The position numbers and the translations under genes are program-made. DNA of 64,000 nucleotides from Flavobacteriales bacterium (GTDB lineage Bacteria; Bacteroidota; Bacteroidia; CAIKAF01): assembly GCA_022402535.1 (NCBI GenBank), contig JAKRSD010000025.1, positions 19,430 to 83,429 of the forward strand, in the 5' to 3' direction. The notes below the pieces were generated by a model. That model had not been told where the DNA came from, made no database searches, and was given only the letters and a program-made list of their open reading frames with translations. Positions 35,513-43,284 of the stretch are shown one piece after another. Position 1 is the first letter of the stretch. Every line of letters begins with the position of its first letter.

Positions 35513-36616
35513 TTAGGTAGTGTGCTCCTGAACAATAGTTACTACACCTTCTGCTCTGCGGATACGTCCACCGGCGCGCATTAATGCGGAGTATACATCA
35601 CCGTAATTGGTAGGATCATCCAGATGTTCAAAGAACTTAACATGACCGATTGAGCGTTCTACGGCATTCTTTTGCCAACAGATTACAGCTGCGTTATCGC
35701 TTGTTGCAGGGGTGAAGCCGAGTGCTCTAAATGCTGGTGTACCTGCGTTGTCAAAGGTGATTACGTAGCTTCTTTCAAGAAGGTTAAAACCATAAAGTTT
35801 AGGCAGCTTACCGTCTTTCAGTACGTTTTCCTGAGTGAAGCCCTGCGCCTTAAGTACAGAGTCATCCAACAGTTGGCTCATCATTTCCGAGTCAATCAGC
35901 GCATAGCGGTCATTGGCGGGTATGTTCAGCTTGTTCATCATGACCTGTGCCGCCTTTAAGTCTTCTTTTACAAGCTTCTTACGGTTACCCGTTGCAGAGG
36001 CTAAGTGGGCGGCAACTGCCGTACCTGTGGTACGCAATAACCCGGCTGTGGTGGTGGCACCTCCTGTGGCTTTTACCCATTTAATCAGGATATCGTCGCC
36101 GATTAATTGGTTAAGTGCGGAGGAGTGATCAGATAATACATCCTGACGCTTATCGTAGCTTAATTCTACCGTGTCTGCGTTCGGAATAAGAATCGGATCG
36201 GTGGTGTATTCATCCAGTACATAAGTGATCTCCGTGTCGGTTCGCTGCGTTACAGATGCAGGTAAAGATGATCTGTTTTTAACAACCGTGGGTTTTGCAC
36301 CGGCCACAGGAATGTGAACTACTTTACCCTGAAGCACGTACTGATCTGCATTAAAACAGAAAGACAGAAAGGGGTTATCCCGGAAAAGATTATCTACCAA
36401 ATCCTTAGTCCAGATTTCCTTCTGGATGGCCATAAACATGCCATCGAAATTTGCGGAATAGCCATTTACGGCAAGAAGTGACTGCATACCTGCCGATACT
36501 CCGAAAACGGCACCTGCGGCATGTAGAGGATCAACGGGTGCTCCCGTCACGGTTGCGGCCATGCCCACAAAAAGGGCAAGGAATGCATTGGTTAAGAAGT
36601 TTCTTAAAAGCTTCAT
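35513..36616 (-). CDS. Major capsid protein
   Basis: A 367-aa protein following the protease gene. The fold is suggested by VVHIPVAGAKPTVVKNRSSLP and EITYVLDEYTTDPILIPNAD, typical of HK97-type Bacteroidota capsids (compare Mu gpT), and RYALIDSEMMSQLLDD. The first 45 residues are hydrophobic (FLALFVGMAATVTG), like a signal peptide, and are probably removed by the head protease. Confidence 0.8.
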   Translation of the reverse strand: MKLLRNFLTNAFLALFVGMAATVTGAPVDPLHAAGAVFGVSAGMQSLLAVNGYSANFDGMFMAIQKEIWTKDLVDNLFRDNPFLSFCFNADQYVLQGKVVHIPVAGAKPTVVKNRSSLPASVTQRTDTEITYVLDEYTTDPILIPNADTVELSYDKRQDVLSDHSSALNQLIGDDILIKWVKATGGATTTAGLLRTTGTAVAAHLASATGNRKKLVKEDLKAAQVMMNKLNIPANDRYALIDSEMMSQLLDDSVLKAQGFTQENVLKDGKLPKLYGFNLLERSYVITFDNAGTPAFRALGFTPATSDNAAVICWQKNAVERSIGHVKFFEHLDDPTNYGDVYSALMRAGGRIRRAEGVVTIVQEHTT

Positions 36617-36858
36617 TTTTTGTTTGATTTTGATGATTTGACTTTGTTTTTGATTTTGATGATTTTGTTTTTGATGCGCGGCTCTGCGTAGTTAATCGCC
36701 TTTTTGGTTAGGTAACTGCCTATGGTGGCGGCACAGGCTAATGCACCGGCTTTAACAAAAGAACTTACCTCTACCCATCCTATGGCCTGTGCTATCACAA
36801 GTGTGGCGGCTCCTTTAACAGAAGCCATTCCCCACTCTAAAGCCGTTTGGTCGCTCAC
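36613..36858 (-). CDS. Small basic membrane-like protein between protease and capsid
   Basis: An 81-aa protein with two short hydrophobic stretches (VKGAATLVIAQAIGWV, VKAGALACAATIGSYL) and a strongly lysine-rich C-terminus (KNKIIKIKNKVKSSKSNKK). It overlaps the capsid start by 4 bases. Not recognised; it could be a minor head or membrane protein. Confidence 0.6.
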   Translation of the reverse strand: MSDQTALEWGMASVKGAATLVIAQAIGWVEVSSFVKAGALACAATIGSYLTKKAINYAEPRIKNKIIKIKNKVKSSKSNKK

Positions 36859-36860
36859 GT

Positions 36861-37343
36861 TTATTTGCGGATATAAGCTTTGTACAACTTATCGTAAGCC
36901 TCCTTGTTGTTTTCCTTCATTTCGGCCAAGGCTTCAGGATCATTCTTCTGATACCAGTCGAAGTCCTTTCCCTCTTCAGGGTCTTTTCTTTCGCCGTTGT
37001 AAAGATGCGCATTGATTGAAGCCGCACCCGTCATTGCGTCTAATGCAGCTTTTGTGCTGTCATAATCGGCAATAGCCAGTTTGTTGTAAGCTTCTTTTTG
37101 GGCAGGGGTGATTTTCTTAGCATCAACCGCAGCCGAAACCAAAGCCTCTGCCTTGTCTTTTTTTGCATTCTCTTCAGCTGTCTGCTTTTCAGCTTTCAAC
37201 TGATCAATTACCTTTTTTGATTCCGCATTCGCTGCATCTACAGCAGCCGTTACGGCATCTGTCTGAGCTTTCTGAATGGCCTCGGCCAATGCCTGCTCTG
37301 TGCTGTTTTCGGGTAGTCCGAATTTCAATAGTAATCCTTTCAT
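36861..37343 (-). CDS. Nested scaffold protein (internal start)
   Basis: An in-frame ATG at 37343 after an A-rich leader begins MKGLLLKFGLPENSTEQAL and would yield only the 160-residue scaffold half. Nested scaffolds are made this way in Mu (Z within I) and lambda (Nu3 within C). The domain boundary falls exactly at this ATG. Confidence 0.5.
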   Translation of the reverse strand: MKGLLLKFGLPENSTEQALAEAIQKAQTDAVTAAVDAANAESKKVIDQLKAEKQTAEENAKKDKAEALVSAAVDAKKITPAQKEAYNKLAIADYDSTKAALDAMTGAASINAHLYNGERKDPEEGKDFDWYQKNDPEALAEMKENNKEAYDKLYKAYIRK

Positions 37344-38024
37344 TTCGTTTTGATCGGTATTTGTATTTGTATTTAAGTCTAAATGAGCGGTAATGAATCT
37401 GTCATAGAATGCAGCCACGGCCTCCATGCCTTTGTTAAGAGTGGCGGCGGGTACATCTTCAGTAATTACGGAATCGGTAGTGCCGGTCATCAGACCGAAA
37501 TCAAGACACTTCTGCACATTCAGGTAAACATCTTTACCTCTTACCATCCAGTTCTTGTCTATCCACGCAGCATCTTTGTTGGAGGAGGCTACATACACAT
37601 CCCGCAAGTCATCACTGATTTCCTTTACCATCTGGGACTGCTCGGCCAAGTCTTCATGATCACCGTACACACCCGTCTTGGCACGGTGAATCATCAGCCT
37701 GCTCATGGGCGCTATCAGGCGCTTATTATTGCCGGCAAGTGCAATAATGGAGCCCATTGATGCAGCAAGACCCTGCACAACGGTATTTGTCTTGGATTTG
37801 GAATTTTTAATAAGGTTATACGTAGGCACACCCTCAAAAACAGAGCCTCCGTACAGGTTCATGATCATAATGTCAATCTCATCGTATGAGTCTTCCAGAT
37901 GCTTGAAGTCGGCTGCAAAACGGGCTGCATTATTCTCCCACGGATATATATAACCGGTCATAAGGATCACTCCTTTTTTTGCACCGGCTTCAGCCACTAT
38001 TTTATAAAAGTCCTGTTTTTTCAT
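36861..38024 (-). CDS. Head maturation protease (ClpP-like) fused to scaffold
   Basis: The N-terminal 220 residues form a ClpP/S14-type serine protease: IMIMNLYGGSVFEGVPTY, GLAASMGSIIALAG with the catalytic serine, and RLMIHRAKTGVYGD with the catalytic histidine. A long coiled, alanine/lysine/glutamate-rich scaffold follows (residues 229-387), similar to Mu gpI with embedded Z. It is the first gene of the leftward late operon. Confidence 0.85.
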   Translation of the reverse strand: MKKQDFYKIVAEAGAKKGVILMTGYIYPWENNAARFAADFKHLEDSYDEIDIMIMNLYGGSVFEGVPTYNLIKNSKSKTNTVVQGLAASMGSIIALAGNNKRLIAPMSRLMIHRAKTGVYGDHEDLAEQSQMVKEISDDLRDVYVASSNKDAAWIDKNWMVRGKDVYLNVQKCLDFGLMTGTTDSVITEDVPAATLNKGMEAVAAFYDRFITAHLDLNTNTNTDQNEMKGLLLKFGLPENSTEQALAEAIQKAQTDAVTAAVDAANAESKKVIDQLKAEKQTAEENAKKDKAEALVSAAVDAKKITPAQKEAYNKLAIADYDSTKAALDAMTGAASINAHLYNGERKDPEEGKDFDWYQKNDPEALAEMKENNKEAYDKLYKAYIRK

Positions 38025-38076
38025 TGACAGGTCAAAATTGAAGTTATTTTACATCATTTTAAAATCGTAATTCTTT

Positions 38077-38098
38077 ATATTCCAACGTGTTGGAATAT
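38077..38098. promoter_or_regulatory. 20-bp palindrome between the two divergent late operons
   Basis: ATATTCCAAC and GTTGGAATAT are perfect complements with two bases between. The site lies in the 143-bp gap between the leftward (protease) and rightward (terminase) operons, the natural place for a late activator, like Mu C, or repressor. Neither flank shows a clean TAnnTTTG box, which suits activator dependence. The protein that binds it is not identified. Confidence 0.65.
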
Positions 38099-38167
38099 TT
38101 TTCTAATGAAAAAGAAAACGCGGAAAGGGTATTTTTTAGAGCGGTTATATAAGCAGAAATTTGGCAT

Positions 38168-38608
38168 ATGAATAGGTCAGAAACCAACAGAAAACTTGCT
38201 ACGGAACTCTATGTAAAGTTGGGGCAGTCGCAAAAGGATATAGCCGCCCAATTGGGTGTGAGCGAAAAAACCGTGGGAGAGTGGAAAAAGAAGCTGAACT
38301 GGGAAACCCTCAGAGCATCTGAAGTAAGCGGATCTAAGCACGTTATCAAAACCCTTCATTCCCAGATATCCAAAATATGTGAAATGGCGGCTGATGAAAA
38401 CCGTGAACTCACGGATAAAGAAGCTGACAGAATTTCTAAAATTGCCGCCGCAGTAGAAAGACTTGAGAAAAAAGCCACACTCGGGCATGTGGTGCAGGTA
38501 ATGGAAGAGTTTATTCTTTACCTCAAAGGCATTAATTTAACCTTAGCCCAGGAAGTGGTGAAACACCAGTTAAACTTCATCCAAAAGAAAGCTCATGAGT
38601 ACAAATAA
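38168..38608 (+). CDS. Terminase small subunit-like DNA-binding protein
   Basis: A 146-aa protein with an N-terminal HTH (GQSQKDIAAQLGVSEKTVGEWKKK) and a helical C-terminus. It immediately precedes and overlaps the large terminase by 14 bases. It probably recognises phage DNA for packaging. Mu's small packaging subunit is less alike. Confidence 0.75.
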   Translation: MNRSETNRKLATELYVKLGQSQKDIAAQLGVSEKTVGEWKKKLNWETLRASEVSGSKHVIKTLHSQISKICEMAADENRELTDKEADRISKIAAAVERLEKKATLGHVVQVMEEFILYLKGINLTLAQEVVKHQLNFIQKKAHEYK

Positions 38609-40109
38609 AAAGGCACTCATAGCACGGTTTGAACAACTCAAATTTGATATTGAGTTGAGTACTGAAGTTGACAAATTTGAGAGCGATAAAGAGAAGGCAG
38701 CGCGGATAGAAAGGCTTAAAAGCGATTACGGAGCCTTTGCTGAGTATTACTTTCCCATGTACTGCATGGCCCCAACGGCCAAATTTCAAATTAGAGAGTT
38801 TTCGTTTGCCATAAAAAACCCAAACAGGGTTTATCTGCTCCAGTGGAGCCGTGAATTTGCCAAATCGGTACATGCCAATATTATATTTCCATTTTTCCTG
38901 TGGGTAAACGGTGAGCTGGATGGAATGATTGTAGGATGCGCCAATGAAGATGAAGCTGAGGCAAAGTTGTCCGATTTACAGGCAGAATTTGAAGCCAACC
39001 AGAGAATCATCAATGACTTTGGTGAACAGAAGCTTTTCGGCAGCTGGGAAACGGGAAACTTCGCACTCAAAAACGGTACATTTTTCAGGGCATTTGGGCG
39101 CAAGCAGTCGCCAAGGGGTGTGCGGCGAAAACAGAAACGTCCAAACTATGGAGTACTGGACGATATTGACGATAAACAGTTGGTTAAAAATGACCAGCTT
39201 TCCAAGGAGAATTATGAGTGGGTTAAGGAAGAGTTCATGGCGGCCCTATCCATCAAAAAATGGTGGGTAGTGGTGGCCGAAAACAAGTTTCATAAAAACA
39301 CCATTACGGCTCAGTTTGAGAACGACAAAAAAAGCAAAGCTAAAATACGGGTAAGCAGGGTTAACCTTCTTAACGATAAAGGAGAATCAAACTGGCCAGA
39401 AAACTATACCACAGAGGAGTGCCTTGCCAAAATTGATTCTATCGGTGAAATAAGCGCACAGCGTGAGTATTTCAACAATCCCATAGAAGAGGGAACCATC
39501 TTTAAAAATGAGTGGTTCCGCTATGTAAAAATGCTGCCTTTTGCCAAATATGACTATCTGGTCAGTTACACAGATCCATCTTATAAAAACACGGATAAAT
39601 CAGACTTTAAAGCCACGGTTCTTTTAGGCAAAACGGGTATTAAATACCATGTGATTAAAGCCTATGTGGATCGTGTGAGTATTGCCATGATGTTTAAATG
39701 GATGTACAATATCCATGATATGGTCAAAGACAAACACGTGGTTCGGCACTGGATGGAGGATGCATTTCTTCAGGATCTGATGTGGGCAGAGTTGGATGCT
39801 CTCGGGCTGGAAGAGGGATTTGTTTTACCGGTTGGCCATGATAAGCGGTCAAAGCCTGACAAATTTCAGCGTATTGAAGCTTTACAGCCTTTATTCCAGC
39901 GTGGAATTATTGAATTCAATGAAGCTGAAGAAAACGACCCGGGCATGATCAGGCTCGTAAGCCAGTTTATGGCATTTCAAAAAGGTAGCCGGATAAACGA
40001 TGACGGACCGGATGCTATCGAAGGTGCAATTTATATACTCAACGAAAGGTCGAGGGATGGTAAACCGCCAACCGTAGGCCGCAGACCAATTTCACGACAT
40101 AAATATTAA
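38595..40109 (+). CDS. Terminase large subunit
   Basis: A 504-aa packaging motor. The ATPase half has the atypical Walker A WSREFAKSVHAN and Walker B YGVLDDIDD; the nuclease half begins SYTDPSYKNTDKSDFKATVLLG and ends with DDGPDAIEGA, the RNase-H-like metal acids. It cuts and packs DNA by headful, as in Mu, which needs no cos site. Confidence 0.87.
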   Translation: MSTNKKALIARFEQLKFDIELSTEVDKFESDKEKAARIERLKSDYGAFAEYYFPMYCMAPTAKFQIREFSFAIKNPNRVYLLQWSREFAKSVHANIIFPFFLWVNGELDGMIVGCANEDEAEAKLSDLQAEFEANQRIINDFGEQKLFGSWETGNFALKNGTFFRAFGRKQSPRGVRRKQKRPNYGVLDDIDDKQLVKNDQLSKENYEWVKEEFMAALSIKKWWVVVAENKFHKNTITAQFENDKKSKAKIRVSRVNLLNDKGESNWPENYTTEECLAKIDSIGEISAQREYFNNPIEEGTIFKNEWFRYVKMLPFAKYDYLVSYTDPSYKNTDKSDFKATVLLGKTGIKYHVIKAYVDRVSIAMMFKWMYNIHDMVKDKHVVRHWMEDAFLQDLMWAELDALGLEEGFVLPVGHDKRSKPDKFQRIEALQPLFQRGIIEFNEAEENDPGMIRLVSQFMAFQKGSRINDDGPDAIEGAIYILNERSRDGKPPTVGRRPISRHKY

Positions 40110-40112
40110 AAC

Positions 40113-40661
40113 ATGATATACCTTACCAAACAAGACATTCTCACGTATATTGAGGAGGATCAACTGGGCATAATCAGCCGCCAGTCTGATGCCACTATAC
40201 TCAGGGCTGAAATGGCCGCAAAAGAAGAGATGGCCTCTTACCTCTCGGCACGCTATGATGTGGACAAAGTGTTTATTGAAGTGCCCAACTGGGCCGCCGG
40301 CACATACAACGAAGGGCAGTTTGTGAACTATCAGCCCAACGCCAATGCCGAGTGGGCCGTTTACCGGGCAAAAGAAAATACCAATGCGGCTCCGAGCGAT
40401 ACCACAAAATGGGAGCTTCGAGATGACCGCAATGCCATTGTGGTTATGTTTCTGGCCGATATCACCGTTTACCATCTGTTTACCGCCATTAACCCCCGAA
40501 ACATACCCGAACTGAGAGGCATACGCTATGAAGCAGCCGTGGCATGGCTGAATAAGGTGCAGAAAATGCAGGCCAACCCGAACCTGCCTAAACTCGAAGA
40601 GGCTGATTTTGTACCGCAGGTTAAATTCGGCTCTAACCCTCCACGCAGTAATCAATTTTAA
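40113..40661 (+). CDS. gp36-like head protein (DUF1320 type)
   Basis: A 182-aa protein beginning MIYLTKQDILTYIEEDQLG, with MFLADITVYHLFTAINPRNIPELR, characteristic of DUF1320 (Mu gp36), thought to be a head-tail connector. It begins 3 bases after the terminase stop, placed earlier in the operon than in Mu. Confidence 0.78.
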   Translation: MIYLTKQDILTYIEEDQLGIISRQSDATILRAEMAAKEEMASYLSARYDVDKVFIEVPNWAAGTYNEGQFVNYQPNANAEWAVYRAKENTNAAPSDTTKWELRDDRNAIVVMFLADITVYHLFTAINPRNIPELRGIRYEAAVAWLNKVQKMQANPNLPKLEEADFVPQVKFGSNPPRSNQF

Positions 40662-40672
40662 ACAACATTTAA

Positions 40673-41842
40673 ATGGCAAAGAAAAAGGTTTTAAAACCCG
40701 ATGAACAACAGCCCGTTTTTCAGCTCGGCGACACCATAAGTATCAAAACACTTAACCGACAAAGAGAAGATATTGGTAAGTGGCGCACGGCCCTTCAGAG
40801 TGCCGAAAGTAAAACCTCTCCCAAAAGAGTGCCTTTATACACGCTCTATAACGACATTCTATTGGATGCTCACCTGAAGAGCGTTTGGGAAAAACGAAAG
40901 CTGGCCATACTGAACCGTAAACTCGTCTTTAAAAAAGATGGTACTGAGGTTGAAGAGGCTAATTTGGTACTTCAGCGCACATGGATGTATGAAACGCTGG
41001 GCCACATAATGGACTCAAAATTATGGGGCCACAGTCTGCTGGAGTTTGGATTAAGCGGTGGTGTAATTAATGGAGTAGAACTTATAGAGCGCCGAAACGT
41101 AAGCCCCGAACTCGGGCTGGTACTTAAACAGGAAACCGATACTATAGGTATTGATTTCCGTAACCCGCCCATCTCGAACTATGTACTGGAGGTTGGCGGC
41201 AAGTATAATCTGGGGCTGCTTCTTGAGGCTGCTCCTTATGTGGTTTACAAGCGTGGCACATTTGGCGATTGGGCGCAGTTTAACGAAATATTCGGAATGC
41301 CTTTCCGAAAATACACCTATGACGGCCATGACGAGAAAACCCGCATTCTGCTGGAAGAGGCTGCCGCTAAATCAGGCTCTGCCGGGTATGCCGTGCTGCC
41401 AAAAGACAGCAACATTGAATGGCTGACCAACACGAGCAACTCAGGTTCTAAAGATACCTATCAGGCCATGATAGATATCTGCAACAAAGAGATTTCTAAA
41501 CTGATTCTGGGTAACACCATGACCACAGAGGACGGAGCTTCACGCTCTCAGGCCGAGGTGCATGCCGAATCTGAAGACAGCATTAAAGAAGCGGATAAAC
41601 TCTGGGTACAATCTATCCTAAACGACTCCTTCAGATATCGCTTAGTAACGCTGGGTTATCCATTTTTTGCCGATGGTGAGTTTGAATTTGATGATCCTAT
41701 GGACATTGACAAAGAGCTGAAGCGGGATAAACAACTCTTTGAAATGTTCGACTTGGATGTGGATTATTACAGAGCCAAGTATGGCGATCACATTAAAGGG
41801 GTTAAATCGGGGGGATTTGGAGCGGCATTGCCGGGAAAGTAG
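40673..41842 (+). CDS. Portal protein (DUF935, Mu gp29-like)
   Basis: A 389-aa portal: WRTALQSAESKTSPKRVPLYTL, ILNRKLVFKKDG, FGMPFRKYTYD and ISKLILGNTMTTEDGASRSQ match the DUF935 family. A ring of this protein forms the DNA gateway of the head. The end lies 14 bases before the F-like gene. Confidence 0.85.
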   Translation: MAKKKVLKPDEQQPVFQLGDTISIKTLNRQREDIGKWRTALQSAESKTSPKRVPLYTLYNDILLDAHLKSVWEKRKLAILNRKLVFKKDGTEVEEANLVLQRTWMYETLGHIMDSKLWGHSLLEFGLSGGVINGVELIERRNVSPELGLVLKQETDTIGIDFRNPPISNYVLEVGGKYNLGLLLEAAPYVVYKRGTFGDWAQFNEIFGMPFRKYTYDGHDEKTRILLEEAAAKSGSAGYAVLPKDSNIEWLTNTSNSGSKDTYQAMIDICNKEISKLILGNTMTTEDGASRSQAEVHAESEDSIKEADKLWVQSILNDSFRYRLVTLGYPFFADGEFEFDDPMDIDKELKRDKQLFEMFDLDVDYYRAKYGDHIKGVKSGGFGAALPGK

Positions 41843-41856
41843 AAGGGGGCAGTGCG

Positions 41857-43197
41857 GTGGCCGAGGCTATACACGCCCTCTACACACACTGCCCCACATG
41901 CAGCGGAACCATAGAACATCCACAGGCTTCGTCTATTCTCTGGGAAGCGCTCTTTAATAAAATTTTGCGGGGTTTCCATGAGGGAAAAATAGATGCAGAA
42001 ATTCCGCATCCTGAACTTGTTGACAAAATAAGCAAAGAGCTTACCAAGGCTATGGGAGAGGGATGGCCTGATTTCAATAAAATTGATTGGGACTCAAATG
42101 ATTTTGATACCATTTCAAGAATTAAAGAAAACATGCATTTATTTTCAGGAGTAAAATCAATTGTTGAAATGCAGGAAATAAGAGCCCTGCTTACTACTGA
42201 AGATGGTAAAATAAAAAGCTACAGTAAATTCAAAGCTGATGCCCTTGGGGTATGGGAGAAATACAACATTAACCACTTACGAGCTGAATATGATCATGCA
42301 ATTGCAAGTTCTCAAATGGCTGCACGTTGGAGCGAATTTGAAATCAATAAAGACATAAACCCTAACTTAACCTACAGGACAGCTGGAGACTCAAGAGTAA
42401 GGAGCGAACATCAAGCTTTAGATGGCGTTACAAAGGCAATTGATGATTCATTTTGGAACACTTACTATCCCCCTAATGGATGGGGTTGTAGATGCGATGT
42501 AGATGCCTCGGACAATAAGGTAAGCCAAAAACAAATAGCACTTCCAAAACTAAATCCGATTTTTAAATATAATGTCTGGAAGGACGGTATAATTTTTCCT
42601 GAAACACTTCCATATTTTAATGAGCTTAAAAAGGAGGCCTTAAATCTTTGTAAAATAAACGCACAAACTAAGGTTTCAAATGAGTTTATATTAAATGCTT
42701 ATAAAGGTAAAAACGGAGGTAAAGTAGATGTAAGTTGGAGGGCTGAGAGAAACATTGTGAAGGGTGAACCCGAGTTAAATTATAACATGAGGCATTCAAT
42801 TATATTGGCCGATAACGGCTCTAAATTGAAAATATTAGGCAGAATTGATGGTAATGGGATTAAAAACCCGGAATTATTTAAAGATGGTTATTTGTCTGAT
42901 TTTAAACAACCCGGTCGAAATGGCTTTAAAAATCCCGGCAGGGGTATAAGATCAGCCATTGAGGCTGCTAACACTCAAAGGTGCGAGTCTGTTGTATTGA
43001 TTTTAGATGAAAATCATGACGATAAATCCCTTATCGGTAATAATCTAAGAAGGGCATTTAATGTCAAAAATGATGTGGCAACTAACTTGAACAGAATTCA
43101 GGAAGTTGTTATAATTTATACCAATAAGTCTGATTCAGTTATAACTATTAAACAAAGCGATATAGCTACAGGTAAACATTGGAGCAAATTATTATAA
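41857..43197 (+). CDS. Mu gpF-like head morphogenesis protein with C-terminal nuclease-like domain
   Basis: The GTG start at 41857 gives a 446-aa protein. Residues 1-215 are the gpF-like domain, ending with SEHQALDGVTKAIDDSFW and PPNGWGCRCDVDA, the family C-terminal motif. Residues 275-446 form an extra domain (KILGRIDGNGIKNPELFKDG, YLSDFKQPGR, RGIRSAIEAANTQ, VVLILDENHDD) resembling the CdiA-CT tRNase or Barnase-EndoU-type nuclease tails of some phage F/MuF proteins. It could be delivered into the host with the DNA. The nuclease reading is inference. Two hairpins follow. Confidence 0.75.
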   Translation: MAEAIHALYTHCPTCSGTIEHPQASSILWEALFNKILRGFHEGKIDAEIPHPELVDKISKELTKAMGEGWPDFNKIDWDSNDFDTISRIKENMHLFSGVKSIVEMQEIRALLTTEDGKIKSYSKFKADALGVWEKYNINHLRAEYDHAIASSQMAARWSEFEINKDINPNLTYRTAGDSRVRSEHQALDGVTKAIDDSFWNTYYPPNGWGCRCDVDASDNKVSQKQIALPKLNPIFKYNVWKDGIIFPETLPYFNELKKEALNLCKINAQTKVSNEFILNAYKGKNGGKVDVSWRAERNIVKGEPELNYNMRHSIILADNGSKLKILGRIDGNGIKNPELFKDGYLSDFKQPGRNGFKNPGRGIRSAIEAANTQRCESVVLILDENHDDKSLIGNNLRRAFNVKNDVATNLNRIQEVVIIYTNKSDSVITIKQSDIATGKHWSKLL

Positions 43198-43200
43198 CTC

Positions 43201-43227
43201 AAAAAGGAGGGTAAAACCCTCCTTTTT
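43201..43227 (+). terminator. Intrinsic terminator after the F-like gene
   Basis: AAAAAGGAGGG and CCCTCCTTTTT form an 11-bp perfect stem with the loop TAAAA, 3 bases after the stop codon. It would end transcription within the head operon, suggesting that the tape measure gene is separately driven or reached by read-through. Confidence 0.75.
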
Positions 43228-43231
43228 GCCG

Positions 43232-43260
43232 GCACGGGAAGCCCGAAGGACATCCCGTGC
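43232..43260 (+). other. Second hairpin between F-like and tape-measure genes
   Basis: GCACGGGA and TCCCGTGC pair around 13 bases, directly after the terminator hairpin and 24 bases before the tape-measure ATG. It may shield the next start or protect an RNA end. Confidence 0.5.
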
Positions 43261-43284
43261 TGCAAATATACAAACTTTTTAAAC

